This document shows positions 1 through 9,748 of a stretch of 64,000 nucleotides of DNA, in pieces (the first letter of the stretch is position 1; each line of letters begins with the position of its first letter). A model generated the notes under the pieces. It did not search any database, was not told the DNA's origin, and worked only from the letters and a program-made list of their open reading frames with translations. The translations under genes and the position numbers were made by a program. The DNA comes from Emiliania huxleyi CCMP1516 (Eukaryota > Haptophyta > Isochrysidales > Noelaerhabdaceae), in NCBI RefSeq assembly GCF_000372725.1, contig NW_005201287.1, positions 922,272-986,271 of the forward strand, read 5' to 3'.

Positions 1-199
1 ATGCTGGTGCGGTTACGTCTATTAGATGTGCATTAAAACTGCGGTCTATAGCGCGCCGCGAGACACATACACCCCTATCGGCACTGGTCCCCGAGACCCT
101 CAGGGCCTGGGACAGCCATACGGCCGACGCTCCACCCGCCCACCTCCTGCCCTTCGGCACAAACGACAGCTAACGATACAGTCTCTGGGCCCCGGTCGG

Positions 200-526
200 T
201 CAGCCGCCGCCTTCCGAGGGAGGTTTGTAGGTCCCTTCGCGCCATGACTGTTGGACTTCCGGGGGCAGCTCCGCTAGCCGCGCCTCGACCGTACGCTTGC
301 AATCCTGAAACTGCAGCACGGCGCATGAGCCGAAAAACAGGCCAACCACGGCTAGGTTGCGCTGCAGCGGGTTGGCGTGCACATTCTCCCAAAATGTTTT
401 CCAGAAGTTCGCCTCCGCGTTGCTCTGCGCCGCTGTGCCTATGTCTGACGGGCAAGCCGCTGGTGGCTGCTTCTGCGGTCGTGGTGCACGGCGAACGCCG
501 CGGAGCGCGCGGCGTTGAGCGCCCAT
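200..526 (-). CDS. small single-pass membrane protein, unrecognised
   Basis: A 108-residue open frame starting at the ATG at 526. The N-terminus is Arg-rich and free of acidic residues (MGAQRRALRGVRRAPRPQKQ), as in organelle targeting peptides. A charged amphipathic stretch (EANFWKTFWENVHANPLQ) is followed by one hydrophobic segment at about residues 55-72 (LAVVGLFFGSCAVLQF) and a hydrophilic tail ending PPSEGGG. Composition is coding-like and the stop is clean. I do not recognise the family. A small mitochondrial or plastid inner-membrane subunit is possible, but that rests only on size and topology. The frame is open upstream to 763, so a longer start cannot be excluded. Confidence 0.5.
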   Translation of the reverse strand: MGAQRRALRGVRRAPRPQKQPPAACPSDIGTAAQSNAEANFWKTFWENVHANPLQRNLAVVGLFFGSCAVLQFQDCKRTVEARLAELPPEVQQSWREGTYKPPSEGGG

Positions 527-3500
527 GGAGGTGGTGGCTGGCGCAGCAAGAACCGCGACAAGAACGCCGGGGCGACCGCTGGGCGAGCGGTCGCTAAAAA
601 AGAATTTTGAATCGCGAACTCGAGCGAGGGGCCAAAATATGCCGCGAGGAGGGCAGAGCTGCGACGAAAGGCGAGAGAAGAAGCGAGAGCAAGGGACCGG
701 CAGGCGGCGGCGTCGCAGGACGAGGCAGAGGAGAGCGACGCGACAGAGGAAGAAGCGATACAAGAGAGAGAATGACGAGAGTGGGACGACCGCGAGGTGG
801 CATGAAGGCTGCAGCGAGAATCGGCGGAGAGACTGCGAAGATATAGGAAGAGGCGGACGCCTTGGAGGGGGGGTGGGCGACGGCTAGCGCATCACACCCC
901 TCTCGTCCTTAAAAATCCCTGTGTGGTGGCGGCGTGCCGTCGGCTCCCCTCCCTCCCTTGGGCTGTCCGATTTCTTTCTTTCTTTTATCTTTACGTCCCT
1001 GTGTTTTATCAGTAATTAGAATTAAATGATAGAGATACCTCACATGTACATTGTACGCTATACAACGTAGGCCCTGAGACGCACTCACGTACTGCGTTCC
1101 ACCCGCCCTAACTGGTAGCGTTTGTGTTTTACGTCAATGGCTGCACACCCTGACGCGGTCCACGCAGGCGTGTTTTCTGACGGCCGACCGTCAGTGCACG
1201 GAGTTGCCCGTTCTCCGACTGCCCCGGCTAGTTCCAGGGTTCGTCGGGAGTGACCCCTTCGCCGCCCAGGACCTGGCGCGGGTGGGTTGGGGGGGCTCGC
1301 TGCAGGGAAGGGCTGTGTAAGAAGCCGATCCCCGTGCAAACCCTGTCAGCTTTCCTCCCGCTGTGATTCTGTGTGAGCTCTGTGTCTTGATTGGCCAACA
1401 ATATACCTAAAACCCTGTCAGCAATCCAGGAAAGAAAGTGGAAAACAGAGAAGGGAAACGAGGGATGGAACGTGGGCAGGGTATTCACCTGCACGAGCAG
1501 GATTTTGCGCGGCGCACTTGGAGCACTTGGAGTGCAGTCAGTAACCTCACATCCAGGGCCGGGGAGCTGAGAAGCGCATCCAGCGGGCCGGATGATCGGT
1601 ATCGGGCTATTTGCTCAAAATTCTTCTTTTTGGCCCGGCAGGCGAGCCGGGGCGTGGATGACAGCTAGCTGGCAACAGAGCGCTCTGCGTGGCATGCCTC
1701 TTCCCGGCGCCCTCGCCGCCGCCACACCGAGCCCGCCGCCTCTTTTGACTTTTCATTGTTACGACCTTCGAAGTGCGAATCTATGCGCGTTAGATTGTTA
1801 GCAGTACCAAAATGTTGTTGCGCGTTAGCGGACACGGCAGCGTCGACCGCACGGCCTACTCGCCCAAGTCCTCGCTCTCTTTTATGTCCCACCATGCAGA
1901 GCGCATCTCTCTCTCTGTTGTGCGAGGAGTGAACCGCGCCATTCGCTCTCACCTGGCGACCCTGTCTGCACGTCTATTGGAGAGGATGTACAGGCTCATC
2001 TATGGCAAAGGATCAAAGGGGGATCGCGGTGGCGGGGACGGGGGAGCGGGGGCGGGGGAAGCGGCGGTGAGGGCGGCAAGGGGCTTGGCCGGCGATACAC
2101 ATCGGGGTCGGGCGTCGATGGCGGCGGTCAAGAAGCGAGGCGAGGCGGCGGCGAGCGGTGGCGAGCGGTGCTATCCAGGTGCAGCGGAGGAGGATCGGGG
2201 GCGGGCGCGCACGATGATCATGGTCTCGGCCGTGGTGGGCGCCATTTTGCTGTATTTACGGAGGAACGCCGACGACCGTGCAGGGTGGTGTGATTGCTGT
2301 AGTGCTCGTTTGCAAGCGCCGGCGATGAGCAGCCGCGGCGGGCAGCGCGCTCTGCGTTTGCCGGTCTTCCCGCAGCTTCTCGCCACTGCGCTCAGCGCGC
2401 TCCTTCTCCTTGCACGGCTCGCAGCGCGGCGGGATCTAGTGGGCGCGCCACTGGCGTGGGCACCACCATTGACGGCGCCGGCCATAGTCCGACGTCTCTC
2501 ACGCGCGGCGGGCGATGGCGATCTGTCGGCGGCGGTGCGCGTACAGTACAGCGACTGCAGCTACGCAGTATGGGCGGTCACGCCGCTCTCCCGCCGTTGG
2601 GAGGGCGTGGAGCGCGCGCCGCCGTTGCGGACGCAGCTGCGCAGGTGCGAGGAGGTGCGGAGCCGGGCCGCTGGGCCGCCCTACATCTCGGCAATGCCGC
2701 CGACTCCGCTCTCTGTGGTGGCGAGGCGCCTCAAGCCTCTGCAATAACCTGAATTCCCGCACCTGGGCCGCGCGGACAGTGTGCACCCTCGCAACAGACT
2801 GTACGGGGTGACGTTCAGTGTGCGGACATATGTGGGACTCAGGCTACATCCGTCTCGGCGGCACGTACGCTTTGCGCGCCGCGCCGGCTGTCCCATTTAT
2901 CACGGCCGCGCACTGAAGTGTGTGCACATCGGTTGGGCCCCGAGAGCTCCGCGAGACCGTCAGAGAGCGCGCGCGAGGGGGCGGGCGGGTCCGAGAGCGA
3001 GACGGAGTCGGAGAGATCGTGCACGTGGAGTGCGAGTGGCCTTGAGACTTGAGTCGCGCGCGGTCGCAGCGCGGTGCTATTGTAATTAAGTTTAGTCCCC
3101 ATTACGTACATACACAAAAAACCTCGGACATTTTACGAACTCCTTGGCGACGTGCGCGTCGCGTCGCCAAGGCTCTGCGACCTCGGTCGTACAATCGGCG
3201 ACCTCGGTCGCACAACCGGCCGGATGCGCGGGTTTTCAGCCAGGTTCCCGCGCACCGGCCACGAACTCGACTCGCACAGCAAAAAAATCCGGTGCTCGCG
3301 CGCTGCTCCCACGCTTGACCACACACTCGCTGCACTGCTCAAAGCCAACCCTATCTCACTGGCCGCCTCCAACACTGTCCCGCGCGTCTCGCGCCCCAAC
3401 TGACAACTCATCATTGTCCCTCGGACACCACTCTCCAGCCGCGCTACCTTCGCCCACCTACCGCTCTCGCATGACATCTCGACAACCCTCATATCTCCAG

Positions 3501-4241
3501 GCCCAAGACTCCTAACCACTGCCCCTGCTCGCCCAGGACCACGAAGCGCCGCCCGCGCGCCCATTGACCCCCCAATCAGCCCTCTTGCTGTCCCTCAATC
3601 CCCACCCGCCAGATGTACTGCCCTCGCCCACCCAATACTCCCACCCTCCTGACCCGGACAGTCCAGGTACAGGAAAAGCGGGGAGCGGGGCCCGATCCAA
3701 GGAGCACCCCGTCGGCCCGGGAGGGCTGTGAATTTCGGCGCGAGCGGAAGGCTGCCTGCAGACGCTCAGCCCCCGGCTGAGCTGCCGAATCCTCCCGGCT
3801 AATCCCCTGACCTGCCGCCTGAAACGGGACGACATTACACCACCTCACACACACTCCCCCCTCAGGGCTAAGCAGTGCGCAAGTCCACCCGAACTCTAGG
3901 CGAGGCGTCGACCACTCCTTCGGAATAGCTCTGTCAGTGGCTGCACTAGACGCCCAGAGATGGCGCGCGGCGCGGGCGGATGACTGCGGAAGAGAAAATG
4001 CGGAGAGGCTAGCTCGCAGGTAGATGTGCTCAGCCAAGGGTAGGGGATGAGGGGAATGTGTCAGTGTGGGGGGTGCACCAACCGCAGAGCGTTGTGTTTT
4101 GCCTTTAAGACTTGAACAGTTTTTTTTTCCCATTACGTACATGTGGTTGTAAGACACATCAGGAGTCACAAGGAGGGGGGTCTGGGTGTGATGCCGCGGC
4201 GCCGCGCTAAAACAACACACGCGCTGCATATCGCAAAAGGC
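527..4241. other. intergenic, repeat-rich, no convincing gene
   Basis: Holds a degenerate copy of a dispersed coding-like repeat (about 690-1000, listed separately). A block at 1359-1425 is shared with about 34207-34312 (common text GTGTGAGCTCTGTGTCTT). GC-rich open frames at 1812-2747 and 2171-2485 carry no recognisable domain. A short imperfect tandem repeat of CGACCTCGGTCG lies near 3178-3215. I see no supported RNA gene. Confidence 0.4.
690..1000 (+). repeat. dispersed repeat with coding-like exon, copy 1 (degenerate)
   Basis: Matches the repeat at 27786-28945. The shared part encodes an acidic then basic peptide (ASQDEAEESD, then RGGMKAAARIG), but here a shift near 765-775 splits the two parts into different frames. 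The region ends in the same CACACCCCTCTC text and is followed by a block starting AAAATCCCTGTGTGGTGG, which in the other copy lies upstream of the exon. That suggests a tandemly arranged unit. This copy lacks the foldback insertion found at 27939-28807 and so preserves the unoccupied site. Confidence 0.5.
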
Positions 4242-4973
4242 TCAGAAGCGCAGCTTCTGGAAGAACCACTTGTTCTTGCCTGACGCGAGCGAGGCGGCGT
4301 ACTTCTCCTCCAGCGACTTTTTCACCTCCTTGCGGCACGACTGCCTAGCAGTCGGGTTGCTGCTGCCCACAATGTCCGCCGTGACGACCGACTTCAAGTC
4401 GACGTCCATCGTGTACCGGGTCGGCATCACGTGGTTGTAGTTGACGCTCTTGATGAAGGGCTTGATCTGCGGGCGGCGCGGCGCGGCGGTCGGCCGGGCG
4501 GGGGCGGAGATCGCAAGGGCGCTGGAGGAGAATCCCCCCCTCCCTGTGCAGAGGCTGCAGCGCCGCTTCCGCCGCCCCCAACCCACCGCCGCTTCTCTGC
4601 ACTCCGACGACGAGTGGCCCGCGGGAGAGCGCACGAGGCTGCCGCCAATCCCGGTGGGCGGCGAGCAGCGAGCCGTGCTGCAACGACTGAGCAGCCGCAG
4701 CGGCGCCGTCCCGCCTCGCCCTGCTGCGTCTGCGGGGCACTGGGCGGCGCGCACCCGCGAGCGCTTCGTCCTCTTCTTCTCCGACATCTTCTTGGTGACC
4801 TTGAGGGGGTACTTCATGATGCCCGCGACCAGGCAGTGGCCGTACGGCCGGTCAGCAGTGCCGTCGTCAAAGGTCTTGACGATGACCGCCTTCTTGCCGG
4901 CCATACGACCATTCAGCAGCAGCACAACCTTGCCAGCCTTGAGGAACTTGGGCGTCTTCTTGGCCTCAGACAT
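4242..4973 (-). CDS. RPL27: 60S ribosomal protein L27 (eL27)
   Basis: Structural protein of the large cytosolic ribosomal subunit. Two exons: 4755-4973 (start MSEAKKTPKFLKAGKVVLLL) and 4242-4466 (starts IKPFIKSVNYNHVMPTRYT). Together they encode 147 residues; animal eL27 has about 136. The KOW-like N-terminal segment, the conserved DDGT..RPYGHCLVAGI region and the invariant C-terminal end KNKWFFQKLRF are all present. The intron at 4467-4754 is GT-AG, 288 nt, a multiple of three, and has no in-frame stop, so an unspliced message would insert 96 residues. The exon join restores the family motif KRSR-IKPFIK. An in-frame ATG lies further upstream at 5156, but the 61 residues it adds are unlike eL27. 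The 3' end is within 40 bp of a polypurine/GC-rich spacer. Confidence 0.96.
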   Translation of the reverse strand: MSEAKKTPKFLKAGKVVLLLNGRMAGKKAVIVKTFDDGTADRPYGHCLVAGIMKYPLKVTKKMSEKKRTKRSRVRAAQCPADAAGRGGTAPLRLLSRCSTARCSPPTGIGGSLVRSPAGHSSSECREAAVGWGRRKRRCSLCTGRGGFSSSALAISAPARPTAAPRRPQIKPFIKSVNYNHVMPTRYTMDVDLKSVVTADIVGSSNPTARQSCRKEVKKSLEEKYAASLASGKNKWFFQKLRF

Positions 4974-5974
4974 GGCACCCTGTGAGGGGGGCCGGGAGCG
5001 GAGCCTGAGACGGCAGCGTGCGCAAAGAAAATCCACGCCGACGCTGCGCGCAGAGCGCTGGCAGTCTGATGCCGGCAGTCGACCCGTGCGACTGCCGTCC
5101 GCGGCTGGCGGCTGGCGGCTGGCGCGCAGAGCGCAAGGCGCGGCCCGCACAGCCACGCACGGCCTCTCGCGTCGAGAGTGGGGTGGCGCGGGGCGCGTGC
5201 GGTGGCGAGAGGGGCAGCTCTGCCTGCAAGCGCGAGAGCACGAGGCGATGTTTGTTCACAGCCTCCGCGGGGGGGCGTCGTTCCCACGTTGGTTCACAAA
5301 ACGCACACCGAACAGAAGCTATCCCTTTTTTTGATTGATGTTCTGTCTCTGCACTCTGCTGTGTCTCCGTTAAGGGCAACGCTCGCCCGTCTTGGCGGGA
5401 TGGCGACAGGCTGCTGGGTCGGCGCTCGTCTCGCGGGGCGTCGCGGGGCGCCGCCCCGGGGCTCGGAGCACGGAGGGTAGGAGCGCGCGGCGCCCCTTGG
5501 CCGCCACTCGAATGTTGGCCGCCCCCGCGATCAAATACCCAAGGTGACGATGCTTAGTGTCGCTGCTACTGCTACTTTGGTACCACCTCGCGCATAGTGC
5601 ATAGATAGAAGTCAGCGACGAGGCGACCAGATGGACCATGGGTGAGTTCACCCTGCCGCCCTGGCGATCTGGATGGACGCGGGAGTGTCGTGTCATGTCG
5701 TGCTGGCGGCCGTAGCAGCGACCAGCGTCCGGATGGCTCGTGGGCCGTCACGGAAGCTCAAAACAAAACTCTCACAGTGATTTGGGCTCGGCAGCTTGTC
5801 AGCCCTCAGCCGAAGCTGGAGCCGGTCCTCCCGTGCCGAGAGCCTTCATGCCTTCTTCTCTCTACAGCGTACAGGTGTGTGTGGTGTGGGAGGTGCGTAC
5901 CGTAGTGTAGCCGCAATCTTGTTCTTGAGGGCCTTGGACGGGATGATAGCAACCTCCTGCACACAAACGCTTGT
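4974..5974. other. intergenic between eL27 and AI-2E-type gene
   Basis: Divergent interval holding the presumed promoters of both flanking genes. It contains GC-rich 5' flank of eL27 and several short open frames without recognisable features. I see no repeat or RNA gene here. Confidence 0.4.
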
Positions 5975-8900
5975 TTGTCGGAAGTCCACTTTACGATGAG
6001 GAAAAAAAAGCGTCGACCCGGAGGGCCAGGGCGGGAGCGGCGCCTGGCACTACCCATGGTCCCCCACAACTATTCAGCAGATCTTCCTCAGCGTATGCAC
6101 TCTCGGCGTTCGCACCCGCTCTTTGGAGCGCTCTCCATCGAGGAGACCCGCGTCGAGGAGCGCATCCGCACGCTCGCGCTCTGCATAATGGCGGCCGCAG
6201 TCCTCGGAGCCACGCTGGCCTACCTCCGAGCGGTGCTGGTGCCGCTGGTGCTCGCCTCGGCGACGAGGTATCTGCTGGCCTTCCCGGTCGATCTGCTCAC
6301 GCGCCGGCCGATGGGGTGCTTCGGCGTCGAGCTCTGCGCGCAGCCCGTCCACGAGCCCGACGCGCCGCTTGTCGTGCGCTGCCTCTCGGAGCTCTTCTGC
6401 CGGCTGGTGCTTCCGCGGCCGCTGGCGGTGCTGGTGACGCTCGGCGTCACGGGGCTAGCGTGCAGCTATATCGGAGTGCTCCTCATGGACTCGCTGCGCA
6501 CCTTCTCCGCTCGGGCCGACACGTACTCGGAGCAGGCGCCGTCTCGCGTCCGGGAGAGGAGGGAGGAGAGGAGGGGGCCCGGGGGTAAGGGCGCGGCGGC
6601 TGCACCGGACTTGTGCGCCCGCAGGTGCGGCGGCTCATCGACGGCGTGCTCGCCTGGCTGGACGGGCTCGAGTTGGACTCGCTCCCTCCGCTGAGGCGCC
6701 TCGGGGAGACTGCACACCGCCGGCACGCACACGGCTAGCTTCACTGTGAGATGGCTTGACCCCTCCAGGCTCGAGAAGCTGCACCAGCTGGTCGGGCAGG
6801 CGCGATGCCTCACTCTAGGGCGGCGGCTCCGCGGCGAGCCCGGGACTCTGTCTCTCTCTGCCACCTGCCACCTGCCGCGCTGCTGCTGCTAGCCCGCCCT
6901 CGCGTCCGCCGCCCTGCTGCTGCGCTCCCTCCCCACAGCAAGCTGTGTGGGTCTCGCCCCTCTGTCCGCCCGCGGGAGGAGTGACCGCCCCCCCCCCCCC
7001 TCCCCTCCTCCCCCTCGCCAGGTCCCCCTCACCGGCCTGGTCATGTCGGTCGTGGAAGGGATGCTCTCGCTCCTGTCCAACATGCTCCTCGTCCTCCTCT
7101 TCACCGTCTACCTGATGCTGGGGAGGCGAGACACTTCCGAGACACTTCCGAGACACTTCACCATCTACCTGATGCTGGGGAGGCGGGCACACACCACACG
7201 CCCCACACCACACACGCCTCACACCACACACGCCGCACAGTCCACACGCCGCACGCACCCCCCCACCTCCCCCCCACCGCCCCACCGCCCCGGCCCGCCT
7301 CGCCCCCTGCGGAAGGGACGCGCGCGACGGGCTGCCTGCGGACGACGTGCTGCACAAGGTCGACGACCGCACCCGCGCCTTCATCCGCGGGAAGGTCTCC
7401 CTCTCTCTGCTGGTCGGCGGGCTCACCGCGCTCGTCCTCTGGTGCGCACTCCCTCGCGGCCGTCGGCCGGTCCTCGGTCCGCAGGCCGCCTGGTCACGCA
7501 CACACGGTGCGGGCAGGTCGATCAACCTCGAGCTGTGGCTCCTGTTCGCCGTCCTCGCTTTCCTCCTCAACTTCATACCGAACATCGGCGCCGTCGTCGC
7601 CACGCTGCTGCCGCTGCCCGTCGCCGCTTTCGACCCGGGACAGACCTCCCTCTCCGTCTTCCTCTCCTTTGCACTCCCGATGGGGGCGCGCCCCTCCCCC
7701 TCTTGCCCTCGCCCCTCGCCCCTCGCCCTCTGCCCGCGCTCCCTCTCCTCCCCTCCTTCCCCAATTCCCCCCCCCCCCCCCCCCACACTCCCCCCCCCCC
7801 CCACACTCCAGGTCCACCTCGCCGTCGGGTCCGTCCTTGAGCCGCTCATCTTCGGCAGCACACCCTCCCGCCTCGCGTGGCCACCCGCGCCATGTCCGCG
7901 ACGCGTCCGGCACGTGTCCCGCAGGCAACTCGCTCGACCTGCACCCGGTGGTGGTCCTCCTCTCCCTCATGATGTGGGGCACCATCTGGGGCGTGCCCGG
8001 GCTCGTGCTCGCCGTGCCGCTCACCGCAATCATGCGCATCCACCTCGCACACATCGACCACCCGCTGCCGCGCTACCTCGCGCGCGTGCTCGTCGGGAGG
8101 GAGGAGCGCGCCCCTCACACCCCCCGCTTTCCCCCTCACACGCGTCCCTGACACGTCACTGACACGTCCCCTGGCACGTCCCTGACACGTCCCTGGCACG
8201 TCCCTCCAGGTGCGGCGCGACCCGCTGCTCGGCTCCGACGCGGGGTCGACTCTCGGAGACGGTGCCGCCTCACGCACGCGCTCGCTCAGCTGGAGCCCCG
8301 TGCTCAACCCCCCTATCCCTTTTCTTTTCTTGTGCCTCATTCTATTTTTCAATTTTAATCATTTCATANNNNNNNNNNNNNNNNNNNNNNNNNNNNNNNN
8401 NNNNNNNNNNNNNNNNNNNNNNNNNNNNNNNNNNNNNNNNNNNNNNNNNNNNNNNNNNNNNNNNNNNNGCGTGGGGGTCCGTCCTTGAGCCGCTCATCTT
8501 CGGCAGCACACCCTCCCGCCTCGCGTGGCCACCCGCGCCATGTCCGCGACGCGTCCGGCACGTGTCCCGCAGGCAACTCGCTCGACCTGCACCCGGTGGT
8601 GGTCCTCCTCTCCCTCATGATGTGGGGCACCATCTGGGGCGTGCCCGGGCTCGTGCTCGCCGTGCCGCTCACCGCAATCATGCGCATCCACCTCGCACAC
8701 ATCGACCACCCGCTGCCGCGCTACCTCGCGCGCGTGCTCGTCGGGAGGGAGGAGCGCGCCCCTCACACCCCCCGCTTTCCCCCTCACACGCGTCCCTGAC
8801 ACGTCACTGACACGTCCCCTGGCACGTCCCTGACACGTCCCTGGCACGTCCCTCCAGGTGCGGCGCGACCCGCTGCTCGGCTCCGACGCGGGGTCGACTC

Positions 8901-9281
8901 TCGGAGACGGTGCCGCTTTAGGCAGGGGCTGGTTAAGCGGGAGCCCGGTGTTAAACCCCCCCCCACCCCCCCCCCCCCCCCCGCCCCCCGATCACGGCCG
9001 CAGGCTCGACGACTGTCGATGACGGCTCCGACCTCGCCTCTCTGCCCGGCTCCACCTTTGACAGCGGCGGCGAGGAGATGGGCGCGCACGGGGCGCACGG
9101 CGGCAGCCCGCCGCTTGGGCTCGACGAGGATGGCGAGGAGGAGGAGGCGGACGCGGGAGAGGAGGTTGGGCTGCTCGGCGGCACGGGCAGAAGTCCCCCA
9201 CGCGGCGGCGCGCGGGGAGCAGCGCGCGACCTGAAAGGGTTGTTTGGCAGCAGATCGCTGCAACGAGGAGACCTTGTGTGA
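5975..9281 (+). CDS. AI-2E/PerM family membrane transporter
   Basis: Polytopic membrane protein of the AI-2E exporter/PerM superfamily; the substrate in algae is unknown. I can join ten exons in one frame: 5975-6535, 6625-6695, 6769-6799, 7022-7125, 7316-7441, 7517-7670, 7812-7857, 7925-8091, 8210-8261 and 9004-9281, giving 529 residues. Borders are a mix of GC-AG and GT-AG. Diagnostic segments: N-terminal helix (CIMAAAVLGATLAYLRAVLV), VVEGMLSLLSNMLLVLLFTV, then LNFIPNIGAVVATLLPLPVA, SVLEPLIFG and the family's C-terminal SLDLHPVVVLLSLMMWGTIW followed by GLVLAVPLTAIMRI. The last exon is an acidic cytosolic tail. Exons 7-9 recur downstream of an assembly gap; that copy (8475-8916) is left out as an artefact. 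The start is uncertain, with further in-frame ATGs at 6056 and 6095. Confidence 0.8.
7827..8916. other. assembly gap flanked by duplicated contig end
   Basis: A run of 100 N occupies 8369-8468. Sequence 7827-8268 is repeated without visible difference at 8475-8916 (offset 648), carrying exons 7-9 of the AI-2E-type gene. Beyond the duplication, 8269-8310 and 8917-8960 remain alignable but look error-rich (for example CCCCGTGCTCAACC against CCCGGTGTTAAACC). This is what unmerged overlapping contig ends look like. The true locus probably has one copy and no gap. Confidence 0.85.
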
Positions 9282-9748
9282 CGAGCCGCGAGCGCGTATT
9301 CCTTTGGCCCTGCCGCCCCGCACATTGTGGCCGTGTATTGTGTTGTTTGAGAGAGGCTGTTCTCCAAATATTAAAAGCGGAGAGCTTCGTCTTTACACTG
9401 CCTCACTGGCTCACTGGGTCCGTCTGCCGTCTCCTTGTACGTTACACCGGTCACCCCGCGGTACACCCGCCACACCCCCCGGCCCCGCCCCGCCGAGCGC
9501 CGCGTGTGTTTGACCCCAACAGCTCCCAATTTCAGTCTGTGCACTGCACACATATGGTGCAGGAGACTCTCTCTGCGCGGGGTGGGTAGCGTAGCACAAA
9601 CATCACTCACGCGCGGTTCTACGCGAATGCTGGGTTTACGGTCCAGACACGGCACGCGACCTCGAGCCTCGAGGCGGGGCGCGAGAGCCGCTTACGGTTA
9701 TGTGGCACGACCGGGTGATGCCATCAACAGCCAAGTCGCGTGGCTAAG
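9282..9748. other. convergent intergenic interval
   Basis: Separates the 3' ends of the + strand AI-2E-type gene and the - strand lamin-tail gene. I see no gene, repeat or clear polyadenylation motif. Confidence 0.4.

Noticed and set aside
1812..2747. 311-residue open frame on the + strand
   Set aside because: Arg/Ala-rich composition typical of GC-rich non-coding frames here; no domain, no start context, overlapping frames equally open.
8485..8916. Second set of AI-2E exons as a real duplication
   Set aside because: Identity to 7827-8268, position at an N gap and error-like tails point to an assembly artefact.
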